Part shown: in pieces, positions 62,511 to 64,000 of the stretch
Layout of the letters: the number at the start of each line of letters is the position of its first letter
Position numbering within the stretch: the stretch's first letter is position 1
From: Macrostomum hystrix
Taxonomy: Eukaryota > Platyhelminthes > Macrostomidae
Direction: 5' to 3'
Assembly: GCA_950097015.1 (NCBI GenBank)
Contig: CATNEN010000002.1
Span: 1,426,001-1,490,000 of the forward strand
DNA: 64,000 bases
Notes under the pieces: model-generated
The model's input: only the letters and a program-made list of their open reading frames with translations
Databases searched by the model: none
Told to the model about the DNA's origin: nothing
Position numbers and translations under genes: made by a program

Positions 62511-63239
62511 ACTTCTCACACTGTGACGTAACTTGACGAGTCTTTAGACGGAGACATCAAAAATAGAAATAATATTGAAAGACAGTTGAATTTTAATTGG
62601 TTAATTACTATGTGACAGCGGCACTGTACACTGCCGTGTGGCCGTGTTTTATCGCCCAAACAGCCACCCCACGCCGTGCCAATACCGCACCTTATAAATT
62701 AACTCTAGCTAACAGGCAATGCCCCTTACTTACTCTCTCCTGGGTCCCCGGCAAGCTAGATAGTTGAAACAAAATTTTCTTTGTATTTTCTTTTGCAAAA
62801 ACTTTAGCCTAGGCAAAACACGGTAAGTGCGTCTGTTTTTCTTTGTTTAAAAACAATTTTTTAGCTATTTTGATTGAAAATAAAGTTTTGTCATATTTAC
62901 TGTGCATTTTGGTATGTGAAATTGTTATGTAATAGCCTTGTTTAGTTATAGTAAAACAGCAATAAGTATTAACTTGAACGCCTGTATGTGCCTAGCTTTC
63001 TAATTATTGTTTTTCATCTTTCTGACGCCAATGGAAATGAGAAATAAAAATCGGTTCATTTGAATTGCAATTATAAAATTAATTTAGTGATGCATTAGAA
63101 TTAGAAGTTACTTTTTGAACAATGAATTGCGATTGTAAGACAATTTGTCTTTGGATTGTATTTCTTAGAAAAAACTGACGAATTTGGCTGGCAAACTAAA
63201 AGACCAATTGGACCGTTTTTACTTCATATACTGCATACA
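62511..63239. other. HMGCS 3' flank, AT-rich
   Basis: AATAAA at 62879-62884 is the clearest poly(A) signal, about 370 bases past the stop. No gene recognised. Confidence 0.45.
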
Positions 63240-63955
63240 AAAGGCTTTGGGTTTTGTGGAGTAAGGTTTGGTGGGGTAGATCTGGGTTTGGTTGGGGTAG
63301 ATGTGGATTTGGTGGGGTAGATGTGGATTTGATGGGGTAGATGTGGGTTTGGTGGGGTAGATGTGGATTTGGTGGGGTAGATGTGGATTTGGTGGGGTAG
63401 ATGTGGGTTTGGTGGGGTAGATGTGGGTTTGGTGTGGTAGATGTGGGTTTGGTGGGGTAGCTGTAGGTTTGGTGGGGTAGATGTGGGTTTGGTGGGGTAT
63501 ATGTGGGTTTGGTGGGGTAGCTGTAGGTTTGGTGGGGTATATGTGGGTTTGGTGGGGTAGATGTGGGTTTGGTGGGTTAGATGTGGGTATGGTGGGGTAG
63601 ATGTGGATTTGGTGGGGTAGATGTGGGTTTGGTGGGGTAGCTGTAGGTTTGGTGGGGTATATGTGGGTTTGGTGGGGTAGATGTGGATTTGGTGGGGTAG
63701 ATGTAGATTTGGTGGGGTAGATGTGGATTTGGTGGCGTAGATGTAGATTTGGTGGGGTAGATGTGGATTTGGTGGGGTATATGTGGGTTTGGTGGGGTAG
63801 ATGTGGGTTTGGTGGGGTAGATGTGGATTTGGTGGGGTACATGTGGATTTGGTGGGGTAGATGTGGATTTGGTGGGGTATATGTGGGTTTGGTGGGGTAG
63901 CTGTAGGTTTGGTGGGGTATATGTGGGTTTAGTGGGGTAGATGTGGGTTTGGAGG
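63240..63955 (-). repeat. Minisatellite, 20-bp unit, right edge of window
   Basis: About 36 copies of GGTTTGGTGGGGTAGATGTG. The minus strand is C/A/T-rich (CACATCTACCCCACCAAACC). The array ends at 63955, followed by an 8-bp inverted repeat GTGTCTTA/TAAGACAC. Host gene, if any, is outside the window. Confidence 0.97.
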
Positions 63956-64000
63956 TAGATGTGTCTTACACGAGAGATATAAGACACGGGAGAGACGAGA

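Noticed and set aside
61861-62526. 221-codon plus ORF (Ser/Leu-rich)
   Set aside because: It crosses the polypyrimidine tract and reads the last HMGCS exon in the wrong frame.

Overview
The window is nuclear DNA of an invertebrate animal. The genes are split by spliceosomal introns with GT-AG borders, and their products (PLSCR, ARL6IP1, C1GALT1, TIMM8, SORD, LRRC51, HMG-CoA synthase, METTL25-type protein) are metazoan. AG acceptor-like sequences sit just before several start codons. That would fit a lineage with spliced-leader trans-splicing (flatworm or another spiralian), but the taxon is an inference I cannot settle from this sequence.

Layout. 0-2.4 kb: mariner-like debris and two copies of a WD40 (DPH7-like) exon around a minisatellite. 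3.2-6.5 kb (-): phospholipid scramblase. 6.5-10.4 kb: AT-rich, with a 650-bp TA-flanked MITE. 10.46-11.1 kb (+): ARL6IP1. 14.3-19.8 kb (+): METTL25/METTL25B-like gene with a large in-frame coding repeat. 20.5-24.8 kb (+): core-1 galactosyltransferase C1GALT1. 26.4 kb: broken VWA-domain fragment. 28.0-29.2 kb (+): unrecognised 412-aa protein. 29.5-30.8 kb: SINE plus dead Tc1-like transposase. 32.4-34.4 kb: complete P-element-like transposon. 36.0-36.6 kb (-): two small ORFs, one a secreted acidic peptide. 37.3-38.5 kb: broken ankyrin-like/membrane protein gene. 39.4 kb (+): TIMM8. 40.4-48.2 kb (-): tandem sorbitol dehydrogenase genes. 50.6-52.5 kb (-): LRRC51. 53.8-62.5 kb (+): HMG-CoA synthase. 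I checked the joined reading frame of the PLSCR, METTL25B, C1GALT1, both SORD, LRRC51 and HMGCS models by hand, and all close to a multiple of three.

The genes share no operon or pathway; they are ordinary housekeeping functions. What stands out is the tandem repeat load. More than twenty minisatellite arrays (units 16-37 bp) cover roughly 30% of the window, and most lie inside introns, each intron with its own unit. Many arrays start or stop within tens of bases of a splice site, several units contain splice-signal-like motifs, and the pyrimidine-rich strand is usually the sense strand of the host gene. Some arrays lie inside transposable elements, and one lies in a coding exon.

The other strong signals are a P-like transposon with perfect 31-bp ends and an 8-bp target duplication, a near-identical 669-bp tract shared by the two SORD genes (gene conversion), and an hAT-type element carrying its own minisatellite.
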